This document shows, piece by piece, positions 26,958 through 35,667 of a stretch of DNA of 64,000 nt (the stretch's first letter is position 1; the number at the start of each line of letters is the position of its first letter). Location: positions 62,001 to 126,000 of the forward strand of contig CALYOP010000002.1 of the NCBI GenBank assembly GCA_945266285.1. The letters are read 5' to 3'. The notes beneath the pieces were generated by a model. That model saw only the letters and a list, made by a program, of their open reading frames with translations. It made no database searches and was not told the DNA's origin. The translations under genes were made by a program, and so were the position numbers. This DNA comes from an uncultured Commensalibacter sp. Its GTDB lineage: Bacteria; Pseudomonadota; Alphaproteobacteria; Acetobacterales; Acetobacteraceae.

Positions 26958-27572
26958 TTATTTGATAGGCCACAGTAGTAAAATGCTTAGTGTCATCATA
27001 AACAAAGCCGTAAAACCATCGAAAATCTGCCATGATTTTGGATTGCGAAATATGGGTTGTAAAAACCTTGCACCATAAGTCAATGTGGTAAACCATATGA
27101 CACTGGATATACACGTTCCTAATCCAAACCACCATTTTCCATTTCCTGAATAATGTGTTGATATACTGCCAATCAGAACCATTGTATCAAGATAGACATG
27201 CGGATTAAGAAAGGTAAATGCCAAACAGGACAGCAGAACTTTTTTTCTATTGGTTATGTTTTGTTCTGATGGATTTAATTTTTCTGTTCCCTGTATGGCT
27301 CTTTTTGCTGCCATCATGCCATAAATAGCTAAGAAACCGGCTCCCAGAAAACGTAAAACCTCTAATAATGCGGGCCATGTCTGAACCAATTTGCCCATAC
27401 CGGCGACCCCTGACATAATCAGAAAGATATCACCCAAAGCACAAATCGTAATCACAAGCCCAACATGTTGCCGTTGCACCCCTTGTCGCAAGATAAAAGC
27501 ATTTTGCGCCCCAACGGCCATAATTAATCCGGCTCCGGTAAAAAAACCGGCACTTATCGTTGAAAAAATCAT
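26958..27572 (-). CDS. LysE/ArgO family amino-acid exporter
   Basis: This 204-residue inner-membrane protein has six hydrophobic segments. It has the LysE/ArgO family start FFTGAGLIMAVGAQNAFILRQGVQRQHVG, followed by ICALGDIFLIMSGVAGMGKLV and, in the second half, AFTFLNPHVYLDTMVLIGS (the conserved NPHxYLDT segment of ArgO-type exporters). It should export arginine or lysine or a similar basic compound. A GGAAA ribosome site stands before the ATG. Upstream on the same strand lie the relic of an SMR guanidinium exporter gene and a guanidine-II riboswitch, so this gene may now be the first intact gene read through from that riboswitch. That is inferred. Confidence 0.9.
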   Translation of the reverse strand: MIFSTISAGFFTGAGLIMAVGAQNAFILRQGVQRQHVGLVITICALGDIFLIMSGVAGMGKLVQTWPALLEVLRFLGAGFLAIYGMMAAKRAIQGTEKLNPSEQNITNRKKVLLSCLAFTFLNPHVYLDTMVLIGSISTHYSGNGKWWFGLGTCISSVIWFTTLTYGARFLQPIFRNPKSWQIFDGFTALFMMTLSILLLWPIK

Positions 27573-27599
27573 TATTATTTCCGTTAAAATACGATTTTT

Positions 27600-27790
27600 A
27601 TTACGGCTAAATCGTTAATAGAACCCCGTACAATTCCCCACACGGGATTGTATGATTTATCAAGAAAGCCCATGTTCATTATCAATTTGCCAATAGTGCT
27701 AATATTGATCCATGAAATATATTTCATATCTAATATTATGTTTTTTATTGCGAATAGAATAAATATAATCCAAGCGAATAAATCCCTTAT
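27600..27790 (-). pseudogene. Relic of an SMR-family guanidinium exporter gene (gdx/sugE-like)
   Basis: On the minus strand, directly after a ribosome site (AAGGG at 27784-27788), the frame reads FAWIIFILFAIKNIILDMKY. This follows the first helix of SugE/Gdx proteins (AWIILxxAGxxExxWAxxLKY pattern), but the start ATG is now TTC. About 90 bases on, a second frame gives HTIPCGELYGVLLTI, matching the KTIPLGTAYAVWTGI segment of the same family. Stops and frame changes lie between, so it is not functional. It lies immediately downstream of a guanidine-II riboswitch, whose usual target is this exporter. The alignment was made by eye and from memory of the family. Confidence 0.55.
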
Positions 27791-27796
27791 TATTTT

Positions 27797-27850
27797 GTCA
27801 GGTCGTCCTGGATAAAGCTGAAAATTGTTCGGGTCGTCCCGAACACAGCA
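27797..27850 (-). promoter_or_regulatory. Guanidine-II (mini-ykkC) riboswitch
   Basis: On the minus strand there are two hairpins with the same ACGA tetraloop: GTTCGGG-ACGA-CCCGAAC (27827-27844) and CAGG-ACGA-CCTG (27799-27810). A 16-base linker joins them, and a ribosome site (AAGGG, 27784-27788) follows closely. Two GG-ACGR-CC hairpins before a start site are the definition of the mini-ykkC motif, now known as the guanidine-II riboswitch, which turns on guanidinium exporters. Here the gene right after it is a relic, and the next intact gene is the LysE-type exporter more than 200 bases further on. Confidence 0.8.
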
Positions 27851-28009
27851 GAAATAAGAAATAGGATAAAAGTAACTCGATAAATTAGCATTTCCTATAA
27901 ACAAATTATTATTCTAAATGATATTGCATTAACAAACAAAAATCATCACCACCAATTAAATATATTTTAGAACAAAATAGGATCATAAACAGCGATATCA
28001 TTCTTAAAA

Positions 28010-28837
28010 TTAAAAGAACATCAATAAGGGCTGACGACTTTTCATAAGCATTTCTGTTGTATGACTGCCAATAAAGAAATTACGCAAACGCGAGTGGCCA
28101 TAAGCACCCATGATCGTCAAATCAATAGCATTATCATCTGCATATTTACATAAAGCATCCGTAACCGAAGAATCATTTAAATGCTGAACTTTTAAAGTAA
28201 CCTGGGCTTTCTGCAAAATATTTTGCGCTGTCTGCAAAGCAACCGCATCGCCTTTAACCATCACCAAATGACAGGTTAAACCTTTTAAGAATGACCCATC
28301 GGCTAAATGCGTCAGGCTTTTATAACTTGCCTCACTCCCATCATAAGAAATCATAATCTGAGAAGGCATTTTAAAACATTCTGTAGCAACAAGAACGGGT
28401 TTCTTCTGAAGCCGGATAATATCTTCCAACTGACTTCCAACAACATGCTCGGATCCCCGACGCCCCATTACAATTAACCGGATATTTTCTAAATCAGCCA
28501 GGATATCTTTCAAAGTTCCATGTTTCTGTAACAATTGAACATCTGAACATCCTCTTTTTTCCAAAAGTGCTGCACATTCGGCTAATATTGCTTTCCCCTG
28601 CGTCATCATTTGACGGCTGCGTTCACCCTCAACCTTAACCAATGCTTCGGTCACATATTCTTTGCTATCAATGCCGATATTACCGGTCAAATCGGAAATT
28701 GCAGGATGTTCATCTTTTTCTATAACATGCAACAGGGTAATCGGTGCATTCAACTTCTCAGCAATCCAAGCCGCATATTCGCAAATTACGTTGGTCGATT
28801 CCGAACCATCTACACAACAAATAATGGCATCATTCAT
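28010..28837 (-). CDS. Universal stress protein with two Usp domains
   Basis: The 275-residue cytoplasmic protein consists of two UspA folds. The first (residues 1-145) starts AIICCVDGSESTNVICEYAAWIA and has RLIVMGRRGSEHVVGSQ. The second (about 155-275) has IMISYDGSEASYKSLTHL and the ATP-binding pattern GAYGHSRLRNFFIGS (G-x2-G-x9-G-S). It follows the SulP transporter gene by 20 bases on the same strand, with an AGGAGA ribosome site in the gap, so the pair looks like an operon. Its role would be in stress tolerance; no substrate can be named. Confidence 0.9.
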   Translation of the reverse strand: MNDAIICCVDGSESTNVICEYAAWIAEKLNAPITLLHVIEKDEHPAISDLTGNIGIDSKEYVTEALVKVEGERSRQMMTQGKAILAECAALLEKRGCSDVQLLQKHGTLKDILADLENIRLIVMGRRGSEHVVGSQLEDIIRLQKKPVLVATECFKMPSQIMISYDGSEASYKSLTHLADGSFLKGLTCHLVMVKGDAVALQTAQNILQKAQVTLKVQHLNDSSVTDALCKYADDNAIDLTIMGAYGHSRLRNFFIGSHTTEMLMKSRQPLLMFF

Positions 28838-28857
28838 TATTTCAGTCTCCTGTTATT

Positions 28858-30336
28858 TTAATGCTCACTCATCTTTGTTTTTAATGATTCGGGTTTGCCA
28901 TGAATTGCAAATTGGTCAACGATCGTTTGTGTTGCCTCATTCATTCCACGAATATCAACTTTGGTGCCTTCACGACGGAATTTGATTACAATCTTATCCA
29001 ATGCACTGACAGAAGTAATATCCCAAAAATGCGCTTGTGTTACATCAATGACCACATATTCTATGGCTTCACGAAAATCAAAATAACTGATGAAACGATC
29101 GGATGAAGCAAAAAACACTTGTCCAGTTACGGTATAAATACGGGTGTTATCCTCCAATCTAGAAGATACCCCCATAAAACGCGCAACTTTTGTAGCAAAA
29201 TTTAATGAAGCAATTAAAACGCCTGTTAAAACACCAAAGGCAAGATTATGCGTTGCTAAAACAACGGCCACTGTTGCCAACATAACAATACTGGTTGAAA
29301 GCGGATGGGTCCGTAAATTACTTATCGAACGCCATGAAAATGTGCCTATTGATACCATGATCATAACAGCAACTAATGCTGCCATAGGTATTTGAGATAC
29401 CCATTGACGAAGGAAAATAATAAAGCAAAGTAACATAACCCCAGCGGTTAAGGTTGAAAGCCGTCCTCTGCCTCCTGATTTCACGTTAATGACCGATTGT
29501 CCGATCATGGCACAACCTGCCATTCCACCGATAAAGGATGTACAGATATTACCTATACCCTGAGCTTTACATTCACGGTTTTTATTACTGGGTGTATCGG
29601 TCATATCATCTACAATCGTCGCAGTCATCATCGATTCCAACAAACCAACCACAGCAAGTCCCAAAGAATAAGGGAGGATAATTTGCAAGGTTTCAAAATT
29701 AAATGGAATATCAGGAATATGAAATACGGGAAGACTAGAAGGTAATTTACCCATATCCCCAACTGTATGCACATTCAGATGAAACGTCATCGAGATTATA
29801 GTCAACACAATGATACAAACTAGTGGTGAAGGGATAACTTTATTAACGTAAGGAAATAGATAAATTATTGCTAGACCTGCCGCTGTAAGCGCATAAACAT
29901 GCCAAGTAACATGCGTTAACTCAGGTAACTGAGCCATAAAAATCAGAATAGCTAATGCATTCACAAAGCCGGTAACGACTGAACGTGACACATAGCGCAT
30001 TAAGCTGCCCAACTTAAGATAACCTGCAATGAGCTGAAACACACCAGTTAAAGTAGATGCTGCTAGCAAATATTGTAAACCATGTTCTTTGACCAATGTT
30101 CCCATCAATAAAGCCATCGCCCCTGTAGACGATGAAATCATTGCTGTGCGCCCACCAAAAAAAGCCATAACAAGCGGAAGGCAAAACGCCGAATAAAGCC
30201 CAACCTGTGGATCAACACCAGCAATAATGGAAAAAGAAATCGCTTCTGGAACAAGCGCAAGCGCAACAACAATTCCAGCCAAGATATCCGCACGGATATT
30301 ACCCAGCCAGTCTTTACTCCTCGACGACAGTAACAT
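28858..30336 (-). CDS. SulP family anion transporter with STAS domain
   Basis: The 492-residue protein has a long membrane domain with the SulP features [72 protein letters not shown] and [37 protein letters not shown]-terminal STAS domain (from about residue 400: [40 protein letters not shown]) follows. SulP proteins carry sulfate, bicarbonate or other anions; the conserved pattern resembles the bicarbonate/sulfate branch, but the substrate is not decided. A weak ribosome site precedes the ATG. It is followed by the universal stress protein gene. Confidence 0.92.
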   Translation of the reverse strand: MLLSSRSKDWLGNIRADILAGIVVALALVPEAISFSIIAGVDPQVGLYSAFCLPLVMAFFGGRTAMISSSTGAMALLMGTLVKEHGLQYLLAASTLTGVFQLIAGYLKLGSLMRYVSRSVVTGFVNALAILIFMAQLPELTHVTWHVYALTAAGLAIIYLFPYVNKVIPSPLVCIIVLTIISMTFHLNVHTVGDMGKLPSSLPVFHIPDIPFNFETLQIILPYSLGLAVVGLLESMMTATIVDDMTDTPSNKNRECKAQGIGNICTSFIGGMAGCAMIGQSVINVKSGGRGRLSTLTAGVMLLCFIIFLRQWVSQIPMAALVAVMIMVSIGTFSWRSISNLRTHPLSTSIVMLATVAVVLATHNLAFGVLTGVLIASLNFATKVARFMGVSSRLEDNTRIYTVTGQVFFASSDRFISYFDFREAIEYVVIDVTQAHFWDITSVSALDKIVIKFRREGTKVDIRGMNEATQTIVDQFAIHGKPESLKTKMSEH

Positions 30337-30948
30337 GAATTTTCTCAGTTTTCTTTAATCAATTAGTCAATAAAGGTAATTTGGAATCAATTCCAAATTA
30401 AATATTAAAACATGCGTGCCAAGTTATACTCAGTGCATCAGAACTTTATGTCTTAGGGGGGCGTTATACGCATGATTGATCTTAGACTCTTAACTTTATT
30501 TATAAATATTAACAAACAGAAACAAATAATCCATCTTAATAAAATGGTTCAACAACAAATCATTTCTTAACAGACGCTAATCTATAGAAAATCATCGCTT
30601 GGTCAATATGTTAATTTTATATACGTTATTTTAACGGGTAAGATTTAAATATAAATTTTAAGAAAAAATTAACAATTTTTAATGATAGAATAAGTTTATG
30701 CTGCCTAAAAACATGTAGAAAAGATTTATCAATTTATAGTTAACTATAATATTTTAAATGTTACGAGCTTTTTAAAAATCATCTTATAATGTTTATTTGC
30801 AGAAAATGATTAGCCATCAATAAAATATTTTATTTAATAATTTATGCATCTATTTGTATTTTTTAATAACAAAAATTAACAATATATAAAATACTTGTAT
30901 TCGTATAACTTCTTCAAATATACACAGAAATTAATATCAACACATTAT
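30337..30948. other. AT-rich gap
   Basis: Some 610 bases of very AT-rich sequence with no coding similarity in either strand. The promoter of the SulP-Usp pair should be at its left end. No operator or repeat was recognised. Confidence 0.35.
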
Positions 30949-31449
30949 TTACGTTCTTAACCATTTTCGAATTCGTCCGCGCGCATTGCTATAAGGTGAT
31001 GATGTATTCAATTGAATCATTCGACCTTTAGTCCACTTTCCAACCCAACTCACTCCATAAAGTTCTTCATTCGATCGATTTGATATAGTTTTTATTAGTT
31101 CGGTTTTTACTTCCGTCAAACGCTTCATTAATTCATCCCATCGAAGCGATTGATAATCCGCATAAAATTTCTGAGCAAGCAATCCAAGCTGATTCCACTG
31201 AAAGCCCGTCTCTGGAAAATCAATAGGTTCCCCTTTATCATCCTGTCGCAACCATTTTAATACCAGTTCATTCCAACCCAATAAATATGACACTAAATTG
31301 GCTGGACATATTCGTGTACCAGCCTGATGGCCTTCCATTGAATATTCGTAAACACGGCTTTCCGGAATTCGTAGAAGATCATTCATCAATTTATCAAAAT
31401 TTATAGAAATCGCTGATAATAACGCATCTTTAGATGCCGGTATTGCCAT
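30949..31449 (-). CDS. ClbS/DfsB family four-helix bundle protein
   Basis: The 166-residue protein has the DinB-like layout of the ClbS/DfsB (DUF1706) family: KDALLSAISINFDKLMNDLLRIPE at the start, then CPANLVSYLLGWNELVLKWLRQD, GFQWNQLGLLAQKFYADYQSL and a C-terminal WVGKWTKGRMIQLNTSSPYSNARGRIRKWLR. ClbS of colibactin-producing E. coli protects DNA by opening the cyclopropane of colibactin; most homologues have no known substrate. A GGAGAA ribosome site stands before the ATG. An imperfect dyad (31477-31502) lies upstream. It stands alone between the SulP and ftr genes. No colibactin-like genes are seen. Confidence 0.87.
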   Translation of the reverse strand: MAIPASKDALLSAISINFDKLMNDLLRIPESRVYEYSMEGHQAGTRICPANLVSYLLGWNELVLKWLRQDDKGEPIDFPETGFQWNQLGLLAQKFYADYQSLRWDELMKRLTEVKTELIKTISNRSNEELYGVSWVGKWTKGRMIQLNTSSPYSNARGRIRKWLRT

Positions 31450-31476
31450 AAATTCTCCGATTAAAGATCATTAAAC

Positions 31477-31502
31477 ACGCTATAACTTCTAAAATTTAGC
31501 GT
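31477..31502. promoter_or_regulatory. Imperfect dyad upstream of the ClbS-like gene
   Basis: ACGCTA at 31477-31482 faces TAGCGT at 31497-31502, with partial symmetry in between. It sits 28-53 bases upstream of the ClbS-like start, in the place of a promoter operator. It lacks a T-run towards ftrD, so a terminator role is less likely. Confidence 0.3.
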
Positions 31503-31554
31503 ATAATTTTTCTTATCCTCATACAAGTTTCATCCTAAAGATTATTTTTATATT

Positions 31555-32928
31555 TTACCATACCCAAAACATCAGCCACCATGCTCCAACAATCGGTATT
31601 AATGAAAGGCTAAACAATCCGAACGATAGAACAAATTGATATAAGTAATCAGTAGATTTTTTAAGGATCTTGTAACCAAAATACAGGCTCCAAATACATG
31701 TTCCGGCAAGAATGAATGCTCTAACATCATTCAACCACCAAAAATTTATTCCATCATATTGTAATAATTTTACACTTGTCGCGGTGAGACCAAGAAAAAG
31801 ACCTGCCGCAGCCAATGGTATAAGTGCCTGCGAGATATAGTTATAAAGATCTGATCGATGCAAAAATTTGGCCAAGAATTTATAAATTAACGTCAACCCC
31901 GTCCCGAACACAAGTCCAGAGCCAAGAATATAAACCGTAACACAAAACCCGTCCAACCAATTAAAGCTGTCATTATTTTCAGGATGATTGGTTAATATCC
32001 ACCACGGTGCGGTTGCATTTAATGGCCAATATATATCATGATTAACTAACCAACTTGCCAAAAACTGTTTAAATTGAACAAACCATGGCGAAACCGTCCA
32101 GGTAAATGCACCAATAGCAACGCCTATCATACCAAAAAGCAAAAGATAGGTCTGCCAGACATTGGTCTTTTCATTACCATAAACAATAATTTCTTCATTA
32201 ACCGATCTTGGTTGCAAACTTACCGCATCACGAAATCCTGCACAGCGTCCACACATATGACATGCAGAAACACCATGAAGTTGCCGAATATTAATCATCG
32301 GTGGACAATGCGGATTAACCAGATGCCCCCCATGATAATCAGACCATTTTTGTGTGTTACTTTTAAAAGCAATGGGTGAAAGCCGTGATAAAAGGTTGAA
32401 AACACCATTTACAGGGCATAAATATCGGCACCAAACACGATTTCCCTTGCCATATAAGAAACCAACCAAAATTGCAGCAAGCGTTGACCCACCCAAAATT
32501 AATAACGCCGCATTTGCATAATCATAAACACTGATTAATTGCCCATAAAGCGTCGTCAGAATAAAAGCAACTGCCGGCCACCCTTTCCATTTAATCCAGC
32601 GCGGTATGGTTTTATTCTTACCGAAATTTTCGGATGTCCATTCACTCAAACTTCCTTCTGGACAAAAAACACCACACCATAACCTACCAACAACCAGCAT
32701 AGATAGAATAACAAAAGGCCACCATATTCCCCAAAAAACAAATTGAGCAAATAAAACAAGATTGCTTAAAATATGCTCTTGTCGTGGAGGAAGCTTCATA
32801 AAAGCTGGAATGACTAAAAGGACAAAATAAAATCCAACAACCATCCATTTAATCGTTTGTATGGCACGCCTATGACTTTGCATAGCCGTACCCAATTTAT
32901 AAACCGCTGTTTTAAGCAAGGAAGCCAT
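31555..32928 (-). CDS. ftrD: Iron-uptake polyferredoxin-like membrane protein FtrD
   Basis: The 457-residue inner-membrane protein has about 10 membrane segments and NapH/RdxA-like iron-sulfur segments: WCGVFCPEGSLSEW, WCRYLCPVNGVFNLL and CHMCGRCAGFRDAVSL. In the FtrABCD system of Brucella and Bordetella, FtrD is thought to supply or remove electrons so that iron is handled between Fe(II) and Fe(III) during uptake. The ribosome site AGGAAAA precedes the ATG, eight bases after ftrC. The operon order (P19-like, cupredoxin, FTR1 permease, polyferredoxin) is the canonical ftrABCD order, which supports the assignment more than the sequence alone. Confidence 0.85.
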   Translation of the reverse strand: MASLLKTAVYKLGTAMQSHRRAIQTIKWMVVGFYFVLLVIPAFMKLPPRQEHILSNLVLFAQFVFWGIWWPFVILSMLVVGRLWCGVFCPEGSLSEWTSENFGKNKTIPRWIKWKGWPAVAFILTTLYGQLISVYDYANAALLILGGSTLAAILVGFLYGKGNRVWCRYLCPVNGVFNLLSRLSPIAFKSNTQKWSDYHGGHLVNPHCPPMINIRQLHGVSACHMCGRCAGFRDAVSLQPRSVNEEIIVYGNEKTNVWQTYLLLFGMIGVAIGAFTWTVSPWFVQFKQFLASWLVNHDIYWPLNATAPWWILTNHPENNDSFNWLDGFCVTVYILGSGLVFGTGLTLIYKFLAKFLHRSDLYNYISQALIPLAAAGLFLGLTATSVKLLQYDGINFWWLNDVRAFILAGTCIWSLYFGYKILKKSTDYLYQFVLSFGLFSLSLIPIVGAWWLMFWVW

Positions 32929-32935
32929 TATTTTC

Positions 32936-33790
32936 CTAATTTACGCTTGGTTGACTTGTAGAAATATTCTTTTTAAAGCGAATATTGCTAAACAAAATTG
33001 CACTTAACCAATAAACAACAAGAACCGTAATCTGCATCAATGAAGGTTCTGCATGATAACCCGTTAATCCAGTTAAGGTGCTATTATCTGGGACAAGCCA
33101 TGAACTGCTCCATACGGGATTATCCATAAAATTATAAAGCCATTCTGGTAAGTCATAAGCCGAAATCTGTGCTGCTGCTTTATCAAAAGCACTAATCATT
33201 AAACCGCCACCGATCAGTAGCAATAAGAATTCGCTGACAAGAAAAAACCATTTCCATGAAATAATTTTTGATGATTTCTGTAAGAGCCAGAAAGTAAGCA
33301 AGGCTAATAATAAACCGAGCACACCCCCAAGAATAAACAATCCCAGCGATGTTCCTTTCTGTTGGGCACCAACACCTGCAAGGAAAACAACGGTTTCTGA
33401 ACCTTCTCTCGCTACAGCCAACATAGACAAAACGAGAATACCCAGACCATTACCGGTTGTTTGCAAGCTACTTGCGGCCTCTTGTTCAATATGTTTTTTC
33501 ATGCCACGGCCATGATGATGCATCCATACGACCATTTGCAGAATTAAAACAGCCGCAACGAACATCATAACCGTGAAAAACCATTCACCACCCGTTCCAG
33601 CGAACCAATTGCTAGCAACCCAAAATGCAATTGCTAACAGGCCTGCAAGCATAAGACCCAAACCCGTACCGATCCAAAGCTGTTTGGTTAATGCTAATAA
33701 ATTTTCTCGCCTTAACCATGCATACAAGATACCGATAACAAGTAATGCCTCAACGCTTTCACGCCATACGATAAATAAAGGCGCACCCAT
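32936..33790 (-). CDS. ftrC: FTR1 family iron permease FtrC
   Basis: This 284-residue inner-membrane permease has seven hydrophobic segments and the two REXXE iron motifs: WRESVEALLV (residues 9-18) and AREGSETVVFL (about 126-136). It is the channel component of the oxidase-permease type iron uptake system. An AGGAGTT ribosome site stands before the ATG. The gene lies nine bases after ftrB and is followed by ftrD. Confidence 0.92.
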   Translation of the reverse strand: MGAPLFIVWRESVEALLVIGILYAWLRRENLLALTKQLWIGTGLGLMLAGLLAIAFWVASNWFAGTGGEWFFTVMMFVAAVLILQMVVWMHHHGRGMKKHIEQEAASSLQTTGNGLGILVLSMLAVAREGSETVVFLAGVGAQQKGTSLGLFILGGVLGLLLALLTFWLLQKSSKIISWKWFFLVSEFLLLLIGGGLMISAFDKAAAQISAYDLPEWLYNFMDNPVWSSSWLVPDNSTLTGLTGYHAEPSLMQITVLVVYWLSAILFSNIRFKKNISTSQPSVN

Positions 33791-33799
33791 GGATAACTC

Positions 33800-34123
33800 C
33801 TATTTGGAAATAATATTAAAACCTTGCATATTCATGTGAAACTCATCGATAAAATGATATGTATTTGGTTTAAGCGGATGAATAACAACAAAAGATGTCA
33901 CCCCCGGCCCGAGAACCTTTTCGACTCTTAGTGATAGATTTTCGAATTCGGCAGGCCCTTCACCGATATTTTTTATCGTTATTTTAAAACGCTGATCAGC
34001 AGAAACATTGATCGATGATGGTTCGAAAACTCCATCTTTGATCGTAACATCATAATTCGGTAGCGGCGCAGCAAATGCAGGAACCGATGCAAACAGAAAC
34101 AGAAAAGCCAACAATATTCTCAT
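33800..34123 (-). CDS. ftrB: Periplasmic cupredoxin-like protein FtrB
   Basis: This 107-residue protein has a signal peptide (MRILLAFLFLFASVPAFA) and a cupredoxin-like domain: YDVTIKDGVFEPSSINVSADQRFKITIKNIGEGPAEFENLSLRVEKVLGPG ... HFIDEFHMNMQGFNIISK. The C-terminal HFIDEFHMNMQG holds two His and two Met residues that may bind copper or iron. FtrB is proposed to oxidise Fe(II) before permeation. The ATG at 34121-34123 has AGGA eight bases upstream; earlier in-frame starts lack a ribosome site. It follows ftrA after a gap of about 280 AT-rich bases. Confidence 0.85.
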   Translation of the reverse strand: MRILLAFLFLFASVPAFAAPLPNYDVTIKDGVFEPSSINVSADQRFKITIKNIGEGPAEFENLSLRVEKVLGPGVTSFVVIHPLKPNTYHFIDEFHMNMQGFNIISK

Positions 34124-34399
34124 AACAACCATCCTAATATTTTTACCCAACTATCAACTGAAAATCAGCAAATAAAAATGGTATAGATGAATAAATCTTT
34201 CATTTAATAACGTTTATAGAACTATTTTATTTGTGTAAATAAAAGTTATTAAATAAAAAACGGGACTTTAGTATAAAATAAAAATAATTGTTAAGATATT
34301 TACAGAAAATATAATAGAATTTCGAAATCTATTTTGATTCGATATGATAATAACGCTATTTTCATCATAATATCTTAACAATTTTGAACTAAATTATAA

Positions 34400-34933
34400 T
34401 TAATAACCGCCTTTTTTGCCCGTACCAGCATAGGTAAAGTCATATTCGGTTACACATTCTTTAAACCATGGTGCAACACCTGTTTCTTTATCTACATGTC
34501 TTCCGAACATTGATTCACGAGAAGGTGGTAAAAGTGTAAGCTTCAAATGATATTTTCCTGCACCCATCATCTTGATATTTTCACCATAATGCGGCCCATC
34601 ATTAGCAACCATTGGGTGTAAAATACCATTCGATTTTTTCTCATCACCGGATTTGGTAAGTTCATAGGCTACCTGTAAATAGGGCATCCAGCTTCCTTCA
34701 GGAAAACCATTTTTATTGCTAGCAGTCGCATGAATATCCGCTTCAAGATGAACGTCAGATTTTGCTGCTGGTAACATTATTCCATCTGGATCCATTTCAA
34801 TGGGTTGAAGATAAACAGATGCTATTTCCATACCACCACATATTTGTGGTTTACCAATAGGATATTCAGCAGCGAATACAGGGCTAGCAAACAACGCTGC
34901 ACAGCTTAATAAAAGATATTTTTTCACTCTCAT
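34400..34933 (-). CDS. ftrA: P19/Tp34-type periplasmic iron-binding protein FtrA
   Basis: This 177-residue secreted protein has a signal peptide (MRVKKYLLLSCAALFASPVFA) and the P19 family pattern: EYPIGKPQICGGMEIASVYLQPIEMDPDG, VHLEADIHATASNKNGFPEGSWMPYLQVAYEL and GKYHLKLTLLPPS ... GRHVDKETGVAPWF. The metal-binding residues of P19 (Met in GGMEIA, Glu in LEADIHA, His pair) are present. It captures Fe(II) or Cu in the periplasm for the FtrC permease. The start is the ATG at 34931-34933, behind GAGGT. A Fur-box-like site lies at 35027-35045. Confidence 0.9.
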   Translation of the reverse strand: MRVKKYLLLSCAALFASPVFAAEYPIGKPQICGGMEIASVYLQPIEMDPDGIMLPAAKSDVHLEADIHATASNKNGFPEGSWMPYLQVAYELTKSGDEKKSNGILHPMVANDGPHYGENIKMMGAGKYHLKLTLLPPSRESMFGRHVDKETGVAPWFKECVTEYDFTYAGTGKKGGY

Positions 34934-35612
34934 ATGTACCTCGATTGAATAGACGGTTGACAAACTTTACATAACTTGAAAATTTATTTGGCCGGATAAC
35001 TTCTTGTAAACTAATTACAAATAAATGCAAATGAAAATTATTATCAAATTATTATGATACGTATTATTAAGGCATTTTTTATGATGTAGAAAAACAAATA
35101 TATGACGGTTTATACCCAATAAACTTGCTAATTTTATTAATTAACAACTTAAAAATAACGTAAATTTAACAAATCAATAATGCATTGATTTTATCTATAT
35201 TCATTGCATATTTATAACAAAATGACAATCTATATACTTATATTCGATTAATCCTCGTTTGAAAAATCCATAACTTTTAATCAATAACTGATTTAATATT
35301 TGCTAAATCCTCTTCATAGGATCATCTAAAAATATTTCTTTTAACATATTGAATAATAAGTAGAATTATAGGAACTTCATTTAAAATATATGATCGTTTT
35401 TTTAACATCATATGAATTTTTACATTTATTTTAGGGTAACAGATCTAATGAATATTCTTAATAAATGTGAATTAATTCACAATCGACTCCATATTTTGTA
35501 ATACAAAGAATAAATATGGAATAATTTCTAAAATAATCGAATAGTTTTATGCTATATTAAAAAGCAATCGAATATGATTTTCCGATCAAAACAAGAACAA
35601 AGTAAAAAGAAA
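34934..35612. other. AT-rich gap between ftrA and metE
   Basis: Nearly 700 AT-rich bases without a gene in either strand. It holds the Fur-box-like site upstream of ftrA and ends with the metE terminator. Confidence 0.4.
35027..35045 (-). promoter_or_regulatory. Fur-box-like site upstream of ftrABCD
   Basis: The plus strand reads GCAAATGAAAATTATTATC. Set against the classical Fur consensus of three NAT(A/T)AT units (GATAATGATAATCATTATC) it agrees at 15 of 19 positions. It is 94 bases upstream of the ftrA start, in a good place to block transcription under iron sufficiency. The AT-richness of the gap raises the chance of a random match. Confidence 0.4.
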
Positions 35613-35642
35613 AGCAAGAATAGTATTACAACCATTCTTGCT
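35613..35642 (-). terminator. Rho-independent terminator of metE
   Basis: On the minus strand AGCAAGAAT pairs with ATTCTTGCT across a 12-base loop, followed by TTTCTTTTT. It lies 26 bases downstream of the metE stop. Confidence 0.75.
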
Positions 35643-35667
35643 ATTTATCTAATAAAAAACCAATAAC

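Noticed and set aside
27584-27904. An open frame of 106 codons on the minus strand in front of lysE
   Set aside because: It runs straight through the guanidine-II riboswitch and the exporter relic; its central part is only the decayed first helix of the exporter. It is open by chance.
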